Shown one piece after another: positions 19,140-31,900 of a DNA stretch of 64,000 nt. Made by a program: the position numbers and the translations under genes. Under the pieces are notes generated by a model. It did no database searches, was not told the DNA's origin, and saw only the letters and a program-made list of their open reading frames with translations. The number at the start of each line of letters is the position of its first letter. Within the stretch, counting starts at the first letter, position 1. This stretch comes from Archilochus colubris (taxonomy: Eukaryota; Chordata; Aves; Apodiformes; Trochilidae). The stretch covers positions 9,375,127 to 9,439,126 of the forward strand of contig CM041092.1 in assembly GCA_023079485.1 (NCBI GenBank). Direction: 5' to 3'.

Positions 19140-22100
19140 TGCATTTGGTATTTTAGCTGTTGTGATGGTCGTCCCTTAGAGAGAATTGGGAGCTCATCTC
19201 TTCGCTGCTGGTTCGCAGCTCTCAAACACAGCCTTTGGCGCAGCCTCTCCCTCCCTGGTGCCACTAGAGGGGGCTCAGCAATCTGTGTTTCGTACAGTGC
19301 GGACTTGGGTCCGAACCAAACCGGGAGTGTCTGAGGCTGCTTTACTTCCTGCCTCGTGTAGATGAGCCGGTGCTCCACTAAGTTTATCGTGCCGAGGTTT
19401 AAAGATGTGTATACTGAGAACAACGTGGTTGGTATTTGTTGCCTGAGGTATTGAGAAACTGGTCATCAGTTGCCAAATCATCTTTCATAAAATGTTTCTT
19501 GGAGATATTATTCCCCAGCCATGTCAGGGTTCTGGAGATCAGGCAAGTACTTGGCATCTGAACACAAAACCTTCCCTGTAGAAAGAAAAGGGTCTGCACA
19601 CAGTGGAGGTGTTGATGCCCTTGATGCTGATGCTACTGCAGGGTGCTGGTGTTGCCAGGGACTGAGGCTACAATGAGGGATAAGCCAGGGATAGACTGGC
19701 TAAACACTGACAAGGCTGTTCAGAGATTTACAGTGATCATCACCAAAAGTTTTATGGCATTTATCACAAATGTGACCATTTCTAGTAGGCTTTTACCTGT
19801 TTGGGTCTGCCTAGTGTAGTCTGTTGGAATTGCTGATGCTGGAAAGGGAAACTGCTTTTTAAATTGTGGCACTGAACTATTCCTGCATGGAGCATATGAG
19901 GAGGAAGTCACAGGCTTATACTTGAAGGTGTTCTAATTCCTGCTGTGCTGGTTAGCATCTGAACAGGTGAAGGTTTCAAATAAACAGTCTTCAGATAGCA
20001 ACTGATTTACAGAAATAATTAAAGATAAAACCTCCCATTACGTTGTCTGTCTAGGTAAGTATGTAGTTCTATAGGAAGTTACACAGGCTTTGCTGTGGCA
20101 TCTAACTTGTGTTTTCTTATGTCACTCATAAGAGGTGGAGATAATTTTACCTCATGTGCTTGCAGAAGTTAAAGCTTCACCCTTTTATTTTTGATGGGAA
20201 ATGTTCCTGGAGCTACTTGCTCACCCTTTACCATGTATTAGAGTAGAGAAGGGTTTGTTCCCTGTTCTCATAAGGAAAAGGGTTGTTTATTCTTGTCCTT
20301 CTGTGAAAGTAATGTAAGCATTTGGGGTTTTTTACCCCCTCTTGTATCTTCTTGTTAGTTATTTGAGGTTGTGTTAATTACAGAGGGATAAGAGCTTCAG
20401 AGTTCAGCATGAGATGTGTTTAGCTCTTTGCCAGCTCCAAATTCCACAGCCATCTCCATCTTCACAGCTGTGTTTTGTGAAACTGGTTATCCTTGGAGGA
20501 TTCTGCCATCCCATAGCAGAATGTAGCTCTTTGGCTCACATTTGCTGGAAACTGATGTACCATGAGCACACATGCTTCACCAAGGCACTTTTTGTCAAAA
20601 TAGGTGTGGTCAGAATTTTTGTCTGCTAAAGCAGTGGGATTGGATTCTGTCTAAATAGTGGGCTGGGAGTAGCAAGTTCTATATCCTAGTCCTCATTCAG
20701 CTTTATTTCCCTGTGAGACTTAACTAATTGTTATAGTGCTGCTCTCCTTTCTCGTACCTGTCTGGCATGGGGAGAGCATGGCTCTACACACAGCAAGTGT
20801 CCCAGGGAGTGCTTGGTCTTGCCCAGGCTTTTATACATTGCCTTGTACAAATACTGCTGTGACTGAGAGCTCTACCTTGGATGTCTTTATTTGAGTAATT
20901 TATTTTTACCATGTTAACACCTTTGCTCCCACCTTTGCTTTCTTTAGGAAAGTAAAATCAGCAGCCTTACTATTTAGCTTGCCCTTTGGCAATGAAGCTG
21001 CCCTTTTTTTCAGTCACCTGTGCATCTCAGGAGTAAGCTTAAAAGTTAAAGTTGTGGCAGTAAGAACCATGCAGCAAGAGACTGTGCAGAAGGCACCAAG
21101 GCAGGCACAAAGGTACTGATGTCTGTGCTCAGTGTTGGTGAGGAGAAGCAGCAACACCAAAGTTGCCTACCCAGCTGTTAGCTGTGGGCACTGCCACTGC
21201 CTGGGGAGTGTTGACAAAGGCTGAGCTGAGTTTTGGAGGGCTGGTAGTGTACAGCAGGGTGAATGCCTTTAAAAACAGGGGGTTGTTGCTGCCTTACTGA
21301 CAGCATAGTGCTTGCTGGTGTGGAGTAGAAGATTCCTGGGCTGCATAAATACCACTGGCAATAGTGATGCTAAGGGCATCTGCAAACAGATTTGTAGATA
21401 GAGGTAATTGCTTTTATTCTACTAGCCAAGTAGTAAAAATAGACAACCAACTATACAGCCTTGAGTTTTAAAACAGAAGTAAAGAACCTTGAACCAAAAT
21501 AAAACTTCAGAACCATCAGTCTGTCTGCAGTAGGATACTCTTGATGGAAGAACACCTGCTCCTGCTAGCTGGGCAGTGCTGCAAAACAAGGGATTGTTCT
21601 GACACCCCTTCAGGGAGTTCCTGCTATTTCCTCTGTATTAGATCAAAGAGAGACCAGCACATCCTGAGCCTCCCTGTGCTTGTAAGGGGAAAAGATGTGT
21701 GCTGAAAGAAGCCCAACATGCAGGAGGTCAGAGGGCAGCTGGCACATGTGCACTCAGGGCTGCTGTGCTGAGTTTGCAGAGCGTGCAGGATGGAATCTGA
21801 ACTTTGGTTATGGCAACAATAAATGTTAACTTGTGTGTGTGATAAGACAGTGTTCCTTCTATCGCCCTTCTGCTATTAGTTCTTGCACAGAGAAACTAAT
21901 TGATTGGCATCCAGTGCAATTAGAGATAAGCTGGAATAGGGTTGCTTTCTTTGGGTTTATTTCTTGTGGGTTTTGCTTGCTCTTAACAAACATGTGCAGG
22001 CTCAATGTCCCTAATGCAGATTTCACAGTGCTGCTGAAGCTCATAACAGATTTTTCAACCCTGCAAAGGTAAGATTAAAAAGCACTCTGAAGCAGTGTGC

Positions 22101-23210
22101 AGCTGTTTCTGTCACAATTCTTCAGTCCTCAGCTGGAATGATCTTGTTTCACAAGGGAAGTATTTTAACCTTTGAATTTACTTGACCCTGATGATAGTGC
22201 TAAAAATAAGTGGCAACTATAATCCCTGTTGTTCAAAATATTTGCTCTGCCCCCTGAGTGTTCAGAGCAAACAACGTTGGGCAATGTGACTTTGGGGTGA
22301 CTGAGCATCTGAACTGTCTTGTGGGATTGATTGTAAATCAGGGGAGACAGAAAATGCATTTTGGCTTGGACAGGTTTCTGAATACCACAGCTGCTGCCCA
22401 AAAAGGGTTATGCAGTCTTCCAAGTTGTCCTTTTGCAACCATCCCACCATCTGCTGTGTTTTTTGAGCAATCCAAGTCTTTGTTATCTCGAGTACCTAAA
22501 GATGTACGGAGGTGTTTTCAAAATCATTGAATGTGTCTTGCCTCTCGTATTTGGAAGATTTCCTGTACTTTAAAGTGAGTAATGGAGAAGTCATTTAAAA
22601 AATAAAGTTTCATTAATGAGCATGGGCCTGGGGAGGACCAGCTGGCCAAAATTCCTGGAGCTTTTTAAGTTTAAGAGGCCATATCAAAAACTGGCTGGAA
22701 GTGGAATTGGTGGCCCATCAAGTCTCCTCTAGCCCTTACCTTAGCAAGGGTTACTTGAGCTCCAAGTACTGCCCTGCAATGATCAGCTCTTACTGTTTAT
22801 GTAAAAGAGCCCAAATCCCTGGCACACCACGATACATGATCTTGCTGCCCAGTTGGTTCTAAGCCAGGTGCTTGTTCTTTTTGCAAGCCCAGATTGCCTT
22901 GGACAGGTTATTCCACACTCTGGAGAGGAGGAAAGTGGCTTTACTTGTGTAACACAGCCAGAGAGACACCTCATTTTTTTCCACCAAAGTTTAAAAAGAC
23001 AGTGGCTTGTGCTGTTGCCCAAAAGGCTGAGATAATGATAATGCCATCTCCTGACAAACACTGCTTTTTTTTAATAAGTTCTGAATCTGAAAGGTGAGGT
23101 CACCATCTTAAACTACTTGTACTTTAAAAACTGAGAGTTTAGCCACATTGATATGAGTTTTTATAGAGAGAAGAATCATCTGTTACAGCTAAGAAACTGA
23201 ATCATATGAT
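19140..23210. other. Intergenic, DBI to TMEM37 (left part)
   Basis: I see no exon with recognisable protein and splice sites on either strand. Open frames are short and unrelated to known families. A sequence related to the CTCF core (CCACTAGAGGGGGC, 19261-19274) lies just past the DBI polyadenylation signal, but it deviates at a normally constant C and is only suggestive. Confidence 0.6.
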
Positions 23211-23680
23211 TATCATAGAATCATAGAATTGGCTGGGTTGGAAGGGACCTCAGAGATCATCGAGTCCAACCCTTTTACCACCGTTGCAGTTGCTAGACTA
23301 TGGCACTGAGTGCCACATCCAGTCTCTTTTTAAATATCTCCAGGGATGGAGAATCCACTACCTCCCTGGGCAGCCCATTCCAATGCCGGATCACTCTCTC
23401 CGTAAAGAAATTCTTTCTAATATCTAACCTAAATTTCCCCTGGCACAACTTAAGACCATGCCCTCTTGTCTTGTTGAAAGTTGTCTGGCAAAAGAGACCA
23501 ATGTCCACCCGGTTACAACCTCCTTTCAGGTAGTTGTAGACAGCGATGAGGTCTCCCCTGAGCCTCCTCTTCTCCAGGCTGAACAGCCCCAGCTCTCTCA
23601 GCCTCTCCTCATAGGGTCTGTGCTCGAGTCCCTTCACCAGCCTGGTTGCCCTCCTTTGGACCTGCTCCAGGACCTCGATT
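23211..23680 (-). mobile_element. CR1 LINE, 5'-truncated, with intact end of its reverse-transcriptase ORF
   Basis: A non-LTR retrotransposon of the CR1 family on the minus strand. Its 3' end is the plus-strand ATCATAGAATCATAGAATT (octamer repeats) followed by GGTTGGAAGGGACCTCAGAG. Minus-strand frame 23293-23637 is open for 114 codons and reads as the C-terminal end of CR1 ORF2, with motifs such as [20 protein letters not shown] and [10 protein letters not shown]. The element is cut off at its 5' side near 23680, as most CR1 copies are. The undisrupted frame and clean 3' end suggest a younger copy than the others in this window. It cannot move alone, because most of the polymerase and all of ORF1 are missing. 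Confidence 0.92.
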
Positions 23681-23699
23681 ATCCTTCATCTTGTTCTGT

Positions 23700-26600
23700 A
23701 CTGACATATTGACCCAAATTTTTCTAGTAATCCTAAAAGGGCTAATGTTTGTCACATCAGTTTGTCACAATGGATGTATGGAATCAGCTTGAGGTATGTC
23801 CTAAGCCACTGTATTGCCAGAGGTCTCTGAAAAGGGCTGAATCCCGAGCAGAATGATTGAGCACCCAGTGTTGGCCCTCTGCAATGTGATGCTGAGGTAG
23901 GTCCAGAAACTGATGAGAAATGACAAAACCAAAACAAACCAAACAATTCTTGCCAGGATACCAAAGGTATCCCTTTCAGCCTGTCCTTCTGTTTAAAGTC
24001 TTTCTTTATTCATGGAGTTAGTTAGGGTGGGGAGATAAAGTCACTGTAATGAACTGGCATTTCACCAGCATGTTTCTGACCCAGCTATGAGTGCCTGAAC
24101 AGGTACTGTTTGAGGATCCTGGACCTCAGCAGTGTGTATTGCCATGTCCACCAGCCCAGGTCAGTCCCAAAGGTGTGTGGGAGAGCCTGGGACTGTAGGA
24201 ACACACGGTGGCTGCATCTGCAGTCTGCCTTCCACTGGCACCAGAGAGGTCCAGGCAGGAGGCAAAGCAAAACCATCTGGCCCAGGATCTGTCTCCTCTT
24301 TAGGCACTTAGCTGCATCTCTTATGTGCTAGGCTGGGGCTGTGTGCTCAGCTGCAGCACCCTGCAGTGAGGGGAGGAAAATCCTGAGCTAAAGTGGTTGT
24401 GACAAGGGGCTGGTCTGAGCTGTGCCAGCCCTGGTGCAGCCCACACCCCCCTTATGTCACACAGACTGCCTGGGGAGTGGGTCACTCACTGAGGATGAAG
24501 CTGCCTGTGTTTCTGTGTTCCCAGAAGCTGCTTGGTCTTGAGCAGCTTGCCAGCAACTTGCTGACTCTTTGCCCCATTCCAGAAGCTCTATTTCAGCCCA
24601 GCTAGGCTGACCACAGCCCAAGCTGAATGTAGCTTCTTCAACTTGGATTTTAAATCTACTGCCAAAAAAAAAAAAAAAAAAAAAGTGTACAGTAACAATA
24701 ATGTGAGACAGTCTCTTCCTTCATCTTCATATCATCTTCTATGTGCTTGCTTTTTGGGAAAGGTACAAATAAAACCATTCTGCCCCTCACATAGGCCTCG
24801 GGCATCTCCCAAAGTCTCATTCTGCAAGACACTAAATTTCTATTCATCTCAAAAATCAGATCAACTTCTGTCTGGAAAGACACCTTGAAATAGGGACCTG
24901 ACAAACGTGAGACTACAAATGCCTGACCAGACCCATTGCTGTGCCAAGAATTAGACTTAATCAGAATTGTATTCAATAGACAAATACATTTACAGAAGTA
25001 GCCAGCCTGGAGATTAGATGAACATGTACTGGTGGTGACTGGGTCACTTGTGTTCTGCATTATCTTGAAGCAAAATACTTCATTGCAGAACTGGTTCCCT
25101 AAGTCCTGGTGACTCTTTGACTTTAGTCCTGAACCTCCAGGCTTCTGCAGGAGAAAAGCTGGAGCACATTCTTCAGTGCTAAATCTCTCATGGCTTTAAA
25201 TGAACCAGATGAAACTATTTCAATGTTTTACAACAGTCTCTGGTAATTTCCATTATTTACAAACACATTTCCCTGAAAACTTTCTCTCCAGGGATAGGAT
25301 GTGAAATGCCCGCTTAAACAATAGAGAAAAGGGACTTTCTAAACAAAATAATGAAATTGGCAATATACCAGGAACTCTGCATTAACACAGCTGAACCAAA
25401 AATACATCTGAAATGCTGTAACACTCATTTACTGTTATGTAGGTAATGTGTTTTCCAGGAAAAAAAAAATCCTTTAAAAGTGCTGAACTCTTTTTATTGT
25501 AAAACAGTTTTCACATACAATTTTCAAAAATAATGTTTTTGAGGCATTTTTCCACTATTATCTTTTCTTCAATCAATTCTGTTACTTTATCTTGAAAAGA
25601 CAGAAGATATATTTGGCTTGTTTTGAGACAGTGAAGATCAACTAATATTTCCCCTTGAAAAAGGTGCACATTTCTAGCAGACTTCATCCATCCAGACATC
25701 TTTATGAGAAGATACCTTCAGCCAAGCAACAGCACAAAGAAAGTGCTCATAAACTGTTAGGAACTGTTTTATTAGCACAAGTGTTATGATCACCCTCTTC
25801 TCTGTAACTTCACTGTAGAGTAAATCTGAAAGTATCAGGTCAATTCTGGCATTAATTACAGGACAAGTTGAGTTCTGGGTTATGTTTTATATTTGGTAAA
25901 ACTAAATTAAATACAAAATACTAAGTCAATTTTGTGTTTGCAGCAAAAGCACCACCCCCAAACCACCCTTTTCCACAATGAACCAGCTTGGCAGATAGCT
26001 GTATTAGATAACTAATAGTTCCAACTATGACAGGGGGCAGTTTCAGTTTCAAAAGTAACTACTTTAAGTTCCTTATTCTCCATTTATGCATACTCATGTG
26101 TGTCTTACCATGGGTTTCTACAGAAAAATATTATCTTGTTTGGAAGGACACACCTCAATTAGAAATTATTTTTTCAAATTGCTGAATTCATGAGGATGAC
26201 TCATGTATTTTAAAGACAGCTTAATAATTTTGCTAATTGGGAGCCAAATTGCCTAATGCTTTGCAGAACAGAAAGTGTAAGTCATGTGAGGTTTTTGCCA
26301 GATAAGCATTGGTGTATTTTGTCTGGCCCCAGCCTGCATTTGCTTAGCACTGTGCAGTCAGTGTTTGTTCAGTTCTTGCAGCAAATGAGACAACCTGCTT
26401 GTGCTTTTTGAGCCAAAAACACATAAATATTGTTACTGTTGGAAGTTAGAAGGGTGTAAGAGCAAATGCATATGATCAGCCTGAACACTTGGACACAGAA
26501 CTGCTGTTTAACCTGTGGAATATATATAGCCCAGGATGTTCATGCAGCTACTTCTGATGAGCCTGAAATGCAAGGAGATGTGGCAAGCAACAAGTCTACT

Positions 26601-27400
26601 AGCTTGGATAACATGTTCAGGAAACAAAAATGTTGCAGACCACAAATGGAGTTTTAACAACAGATCTTGCAAAAAAATTTGCCATGTTGCAAAAGCAGAA
26701 AGTCCCAGTTCAGTCTTTGAAAGAAATCTGATCTATTAATGTATACAACTTTTAAGAGAAACAGTTGAACAAAAGATGCTGCAGAAAGTGAGAAAGAAAA
26801 AGGTCAGAATCATCAATAAAGTGTGATGAAAATGAAACGCATTGTTCAGAACACACACCCTTACTAGAAATAGTGTTCCAGAAAACACCCCCAGCCAAAT
26901 CACAGCAGATACAGATATATTCTTAAAGGAAACAGAAATCCCTCATAAAACTCTTGTAACAAGAGATAAAAATAATGAGACAATCTGTACGGACAGCTGA
27001 TTTGTTCAGAAATGGAAGCTGTTATGAAGGGTAAAGTTTTGATAACTTCCACCCCCTCGTGTTGGAGAAGCAGATCCTTCCATCTCCCCCCGGCTATGAA
27101 GGGAATGGTCAAATCCTGACCCTGACAACGTAGGAGGGAGGCCCAGGAACCACGACCTGAGGAGCCCGTGGAGTCACTGCAGACCTCTCCGCTGGAATCC
27201 AAAATCACAATTTGGCAGTAAAACAAGAGGTTTTGACGGCACAGCAAAACCCAACTTTCTTGGGCTTTTTGTTTTTAAAAGCTATTTCAGACAAAAAAAA
27301 AACAGTAAACAATCAGTAATTCTCGAGAAGATGGCAAAACATGAGTGCGAAAAAAGAGCAAGGGCATAAAACTTTATGAGCAGAGATTTTTTTTGCTGAC
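23700..27400. other. Intergenic, DBI to TMEM37 (right part)
   Basis: No gene is supported here. The stretch includes a 22-base A run at about 24663-24684 and is otherwise AT-rich unique sequence with short, meaningless open frames. GC content rises sharply after about 27400, where the TMEM37 promoter island begins. Confidence 0.55.
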
Positions 27401-27429
27401 AGTACAGGTAGAGCCATAAGGCTAAGTAC

Positions 27430-28071
27430 GCTGGTAGGAGATAAGAGTGCCCGGGGGGGAGGCTGCAGCGGGCAGGGAGGAGATGGGGGCTGGAGAGGCT
27501 TGGGGAATGCCCGGAGCGGCAGGGCTGGGCAGGAGATGGGTGTTGCTGTGTTCTGTGCCTGAGCACAGCCGGGCAGCCCCGGGAGCCGGTCCCGGAGCGG
27601 AGCAGCGAGGTTCCTCGGCAGTACTCAGTGCCATACCCGCCCCGCGAAGGGCTGCGGACCCGGGGGGTGGGCGAGCAGGTCCCGGGCTCGTCCCTCGTCC
27701 CAGCAGGGACAAAACCACTGCCTGGAGACACAGACCTCCAGCCCCCCAGCAGCTCAAGCAGGCACACGGGGAGGGAGGGGTGAGGCTGAAGCGCGGCGGG
27801 AGGAGCCGCCTTCTCCCCGGGGCGGTCGTGGTCTCGGACGGGTACGTCCCAAGCCCATGCCTCAGGGCAGGGCAGCGCTGCCCGTCCCCGCTATGCCTGG
27901 CCGGGGGAGCTGTGGGGATCGGTCCCGGCCCCGCTCCGCCCGCCGGTGCTGACTCAGCGGTGGGGGGGCCCGGAGGCGCCGCGGGCGGGGCGGGAGCGGT
28001 GCCCGCCGCCCTCTGGGGAGATAAAAATCCGCGGCCGGAGCCCGCCCGTGTCTTTCAGCGCTGCCGACAGC
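27430..28071 (+). promoter_or_regulatory. TMEM37: TMEM37 CpG-rich promoter with MARE/AP-1 site and TATA-like box
   Basis: A strongly GC-rich block directly upstream of the TMEM37 start codon. TGCTGACTCAGC at 27947-27958 is a near-perfect Maf recognition element (TGCTGACTCAGCA), containing the AP-1 core TGACTCA. An A/T-rich TATA-like element, ATAAAAAT, stands at 28021-28028, about 45 bases before the ATG, so transcription probably starts near 28050. The island continues into intron 1. Confidence 0.6.
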
Positions 28072-28150
28072 ATGACCGCCATCGGGGCGCAGGTACGTGG
28101 CCGCCTGCTCCCGTCGGGGGGCCGCGGGGGGCTCTGGGCACCGGGGCAGC

Positions 28151-28191
<41 letters not shown>

Positions 28192-29560
28192 ATTCGGCTT
28201 GTCCCGGCACGGCCGGCGTCGGCTCGGCCCGGCCCCGCGGGGCGCAGCCAGCCGGATCCCCCCCTTTCCTTCCCTGATAGACAGCTGATCCCCGGCTTCC
28301 CACTCCCCTCCAGCCCGGCAGCAGCCCCTCTCCCTGCCCCACCTGGCCCTCTGAACAACACCACCTGGGAAGAGGGGCTACAGGGTGCTTGGCTTTTAAT
28401 TAAATTTCGCGTCCTCCAAGAGTTTGGGTGAGGAGGTGGCTATAGCCCACCCCTTCCAGCCCCAGGGGAGTGAAGCCGTGCTGTCTCCGGGCTGATCGAG
28501 GAACGGGGTCCGGACCAGTGCCGGCAAGAGGAGAGCGCTGCTGGCTGTGGGAGGAAGGGGGCGGTGCTGGTAACTGGGTGCCCCCCTTCACACTCACACA
28601 CGTCCCAGCCGCCTCCCCCATCCCTGGCGGCATCCTCCGTCCTCCCAGGGGCTGGCGGTTTCCTCCGGCTCTGCCCGATCGGGAGGCTGTGCTTCGGGGG
28701 CCCTGGGGCAGGGTTCCTGCTCAGCCCGGAGCCTTTGTCATCCCGAACCCAGGCCTTGACGTGGGAGTATTGTTCGTGCAGCCAGGGGACCGGGAGAGCT
28801 TCACCCACCCTTCCTTTCTCCAGGGTACAGCCTGTAACTGTACTGCCGTCCCATCTGAAAGGGGTTTGATGTGCACAAGCAAATTACTGCAGATGTTGAA
28901 GTCCAGGAGCATTGTCCCTTTGCTTTCATTTAAACTTAAAGCTGACCTGTTGACTCAGGTGTTCTTCTCCCTTCCCTATCCTTTAAGGTGCCGAGGCTGC
29001 TGGCACATCGGAGACTGCAGAAATCCTTCTTTGAGACACTCATCCGGAGCCTGATCATCCTGTGTGTGGCCATAGCAGTGGTCTTGTCATCCATCTCTGT
29101 CTGTGATGGCCGCTGGCTCTTTGCAAGGGGTCAGCTCTTCGGACTGTGGCACTTCTGCACCATTACCAATGGCAGTGTCCTGAAATGTGTCACTGACCTC
29201 AGCCTGGCCAAGGTGGAAGGGCTGAGCGTGGCAGTGATTCCCATAAGAAGCATGGTTTCCTTTGCTGTTGTGGTTGCTATATTTGGCCTGGAGCTGCTGA
29301 TGGTGTCCCAGGTCTGTGAGGATGCCAACGCCAGGCGGAAGTGGTCAATGGGCTCGGTTCTCATCCTTGTCTCCTTTCTGCTGTCAGCCACTGGGGTTCT
29401 GAGCTTCTCCATCCTCATGAAGGATCACCTTACCTTCACAGGCTTCACGCTGGCATACTGGTGTGAGTTCATTGCTGCCTTTCTCTTCTTCCTTAATGGG
29501 ATCAGTGGACTTCACATCAACAGCCTCACACACCCCAGGAACGGGGTAGGCAAAATCTAG
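28072..29560 (+). CDS. TMEM37: TMEM37, voltage-dependent calcium channel gamma-like subunit, 197 aa, two exons
   Basis: A four-pass plasma-membrane protein of the claudin/CACNG superfamily, related to calcium-channel gamma subunits. Exon 1 (28072-28092) encodes only MTAIGAQ, and exon 2 (28988-29560) the rest. The donor GTACGT and acceptor TTTAAG join in phase 0. Likely membrane segments are residues 28-46, 94-115, 127-150 and 158-179. The first extracellular loop carries the superfamily motif GLWHFC (59-64) with a second cysteine at 74 and an N-glycosylation sequon NGS (68-70). The end GLHINSLTHP is characteristic of TMEM37. The short first exon is supported by the match of its MTA start to mammalian TMEM37. 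The C-terminus is a few residues longer than the human one as I recall it. Confidence 0.95.
28150..28191 (+). repeat. (CTG)8(ATG)6 trinucleotide repeat in TMEM37 intron 1
   Basis: Eight perfect CTG units run directly into six perfect ATG units, starting 57 bases after the TMEM37 exon 1 donor and inside the CpG island. It is transcribed but spliced out. Open frames through it give poly-Leu/poly-Met or poly-Ser/Ile and are artefacts. Confidence 0.95.
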
Positions 29561-31900
29561 GTGCAAAGGGTGTACCTCTGCCTTTGTGTAATCAGCTTTG
29601 CCAATTAGACTGGAAAGAAAGGGAGTCTAATGAAGTTTGAAAAGGACAACGTGTCTTAAATTGTGTGCAAGGAGGGGAAGCATGAGTCAGTCTTGGTGCC
29701 TGTAGAAGACGTACCCACCCACTGGTCATCATGGAGAGCTGTGCAACATGAGCAGAGCAGAAATCAGTCTGGCTGTTGCTGAAATGCGTTTTTGTGGAGG
29801 AATAGATTAAAAAAAAGGGATGTGCAGACTGGCATCAGACTGTGACCTGCACATGGGCTCAGTTTTGAGGTCTTCACAAAGCCTCTACTGCTGTGAGTTC
29901 GGTGCTGCTGGGCTTTCCCCTGCACTCTGGAGCCTTTGAAGAGTGCCACAAGTTCAGTGTGCCTCATGGCTTTGTCCTGTCTCAGGCACAGCTGATTAGT
30001 GCCTGGCCATGCTCACTGGTGTGAAGTATTGAAAATCTTCACTGGATCTCATTCCTCCATTTCTCTTTGGAAAGAGAAAGCACACAGACATTGATCTGGT
30101 CACCTGTTTTTGTTTCCTGTCATCACATTCCCTGTACCTATCCTTTCCTCTGTGAGTTTTTCTGGAACCTCTGATAGAGGTGCAGGGAGATAAAGTTGTC
30201 TTGGTGCCAAGGACAGGGGTTGGGTGATGCAGGTGTATGGGGAAGTATTATGATGCCTTCCTCAGGCAGCAGTGCATGTTCCTGCCTTTGCAGCCTCTCC
30301 CTGAGGTCACCACTCCTCTGCCATCCCTGTGGGACATGTGCCAATCACTCAACCAAACCAGCTCCCTCACAGCTCTTGTGAAGCTCTCTGTGATGGGGCA
30401 CTGCTCTGCCTGGTTTCTGTATTGTCCTTTGGGTCAAGAGGGACAAGTGAGCAGGGGCTCACTTGTGAAGGTGTTATGGAAGGTGTTATGGCTGGGCAGA
30501 CCATGCTGGGATGACCACCACACCTTCTGGGGTGTGTTATGGTTGTCAGAGTTTCTCACTGGGGCAATGGGAAATCTCATCCTGTAGCTCATCCTGATCC
30601 TATAGCATTTCTTATAGGAAATCATCCTGACCAGACCAAATCCTTTTCATCTTCTAATTCTACTAGTCCTGGGAGGAGAAGCAGATCATGATTGCCTAAG
30701 AAGGAACAAATGAGGACAGCTCTAATCTGTCACAGCAGGTTGAACTACAAAGGGACATGGCCAAAGTTATATTAAAGTTGGTCTTCCTCCTGCCAATGAC
30801 TGAGTCAAGATCTCTAAAACTGCTTCAGCTTTGAGGTTCTCCAGAGTGTCTGATGAAAAAGGAGAGATGTCAGAGGCTGGTTGCCCTGCATGTCAGAACT
30901 GTCCAACATACTGCACTCTGTTGTCCACAGATAAAAATGTGTTCAAGAGTATTTCAGGGTTTCTGGTTTAATGTTTGTTTTGTACCCGCTGGTTGAACTG
31001 CTTGTATTTTTGTTTTAGAACAAATGTTTTTACATGTTTCATCTCTGTAGTTTGTCTAATAGTTGTTGAGCAAGGTTTTAATTTCCTGTGCAGCCAGTTT
31101 GACACACTTCTTCACCTGAAACAAAACCATCAAATCACAGATGTGGAGAAGGCTGTGTAGGTGAGCCACGAGTAAACACCTTGGTGATTACAAAGCTGCC
31201 TCTGGAAAACTGCACTGTGACTGTGTCTCTCTTTGGGAAAGTGCTTCTGATCAGCTGAACTGCACAGCTGAAGACATGCTGGTGGGCTGAACTTGCAGAT
31301 CTGTGTGAGCAGTGCTGTTGGCTTCAGCAGAACTCTTACCCCAGAGTCTGCAATGTCCAGTGCCCAACTGTTTCACTTTGGTGTTACCAGCTGTTGAGTG
31401 CCTTAAGGAACCAATAATCACTTGTGGTGCCCGTGCCTGGCAGAACAGTTCCCCTGCATCTCTAAAAGTGTCCATGGCTTGTCTAGAAACATGGATGTAA
31501 CTTCAGAGTGCCTTCTTGGTGATATCCCAAGCTGGAAATCAATTCTGGATGGACTCTGTGCTAGTGGGAGGCTGTGCCCCCCGGCCCCTTTCCTGGGGAG
31601 GGCTGCTATAGCCAGGCTGAATCCCAGGGTGGTGCCTTCAGGTTAGAAGGAGGCAGTGGATGAGTGGCCATTCAGTTCATCCAAGGCCTGGTGCAATTGC
31701 GAATGGTTTTGGGATGGCCTCTTCTTGCTGGAGGCCTTTTGTTGGGGGTAGGGAATACTCTAGGGAACATGTAGTAGCTTTTCCAAATGCCTTTGTATTG
31801 TACTGCTTGACTTATTAATGCTGGGAGAAGGTGTGTTTTGATGGATAAATACTACAAAACAAGGTTGGTTTGTTAAATAAATTTCTTTGAAATGAGGTAT
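29561..31900 (+). other. TMEM37: Probable TMEM37 3' UTR and downstream sequence
   Basis: No other gene is visible here. Candidate polyadenylation signals are ATTAAA at about 29806 and AATAAA at 31876-31881. The latter has T/G-rich sequence after it and would imply a 3' UTR of about 2.3 kb. Which one is used cannot be told from sequence. A 13-bp tandem duplication (AAGGTGTTATGGA-type) lies near 30467-30492. Confidence 0.45.

Noticed and set aside
18887..19423. 178-codon minus-strand open frame antisense to the DBI last exon
   Set aside because: It overlaps the DBI coding end and 3' UTR in antisense, and its content looks random.
24663..24684. Poly(A) run as evidence for a processed pseudogene
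   Set aside because: No intron-less gene similarity is visible in the upstream sequence.
27447..28364. Long open frames on both strands in the TMEM37 CpG island (up to 276 codons)
   Set aside because: GC-rich sequence has few stop codons. The frames cross the promoter, exon 1 and the (CTG)(ATG) repeat, and show no protein family.
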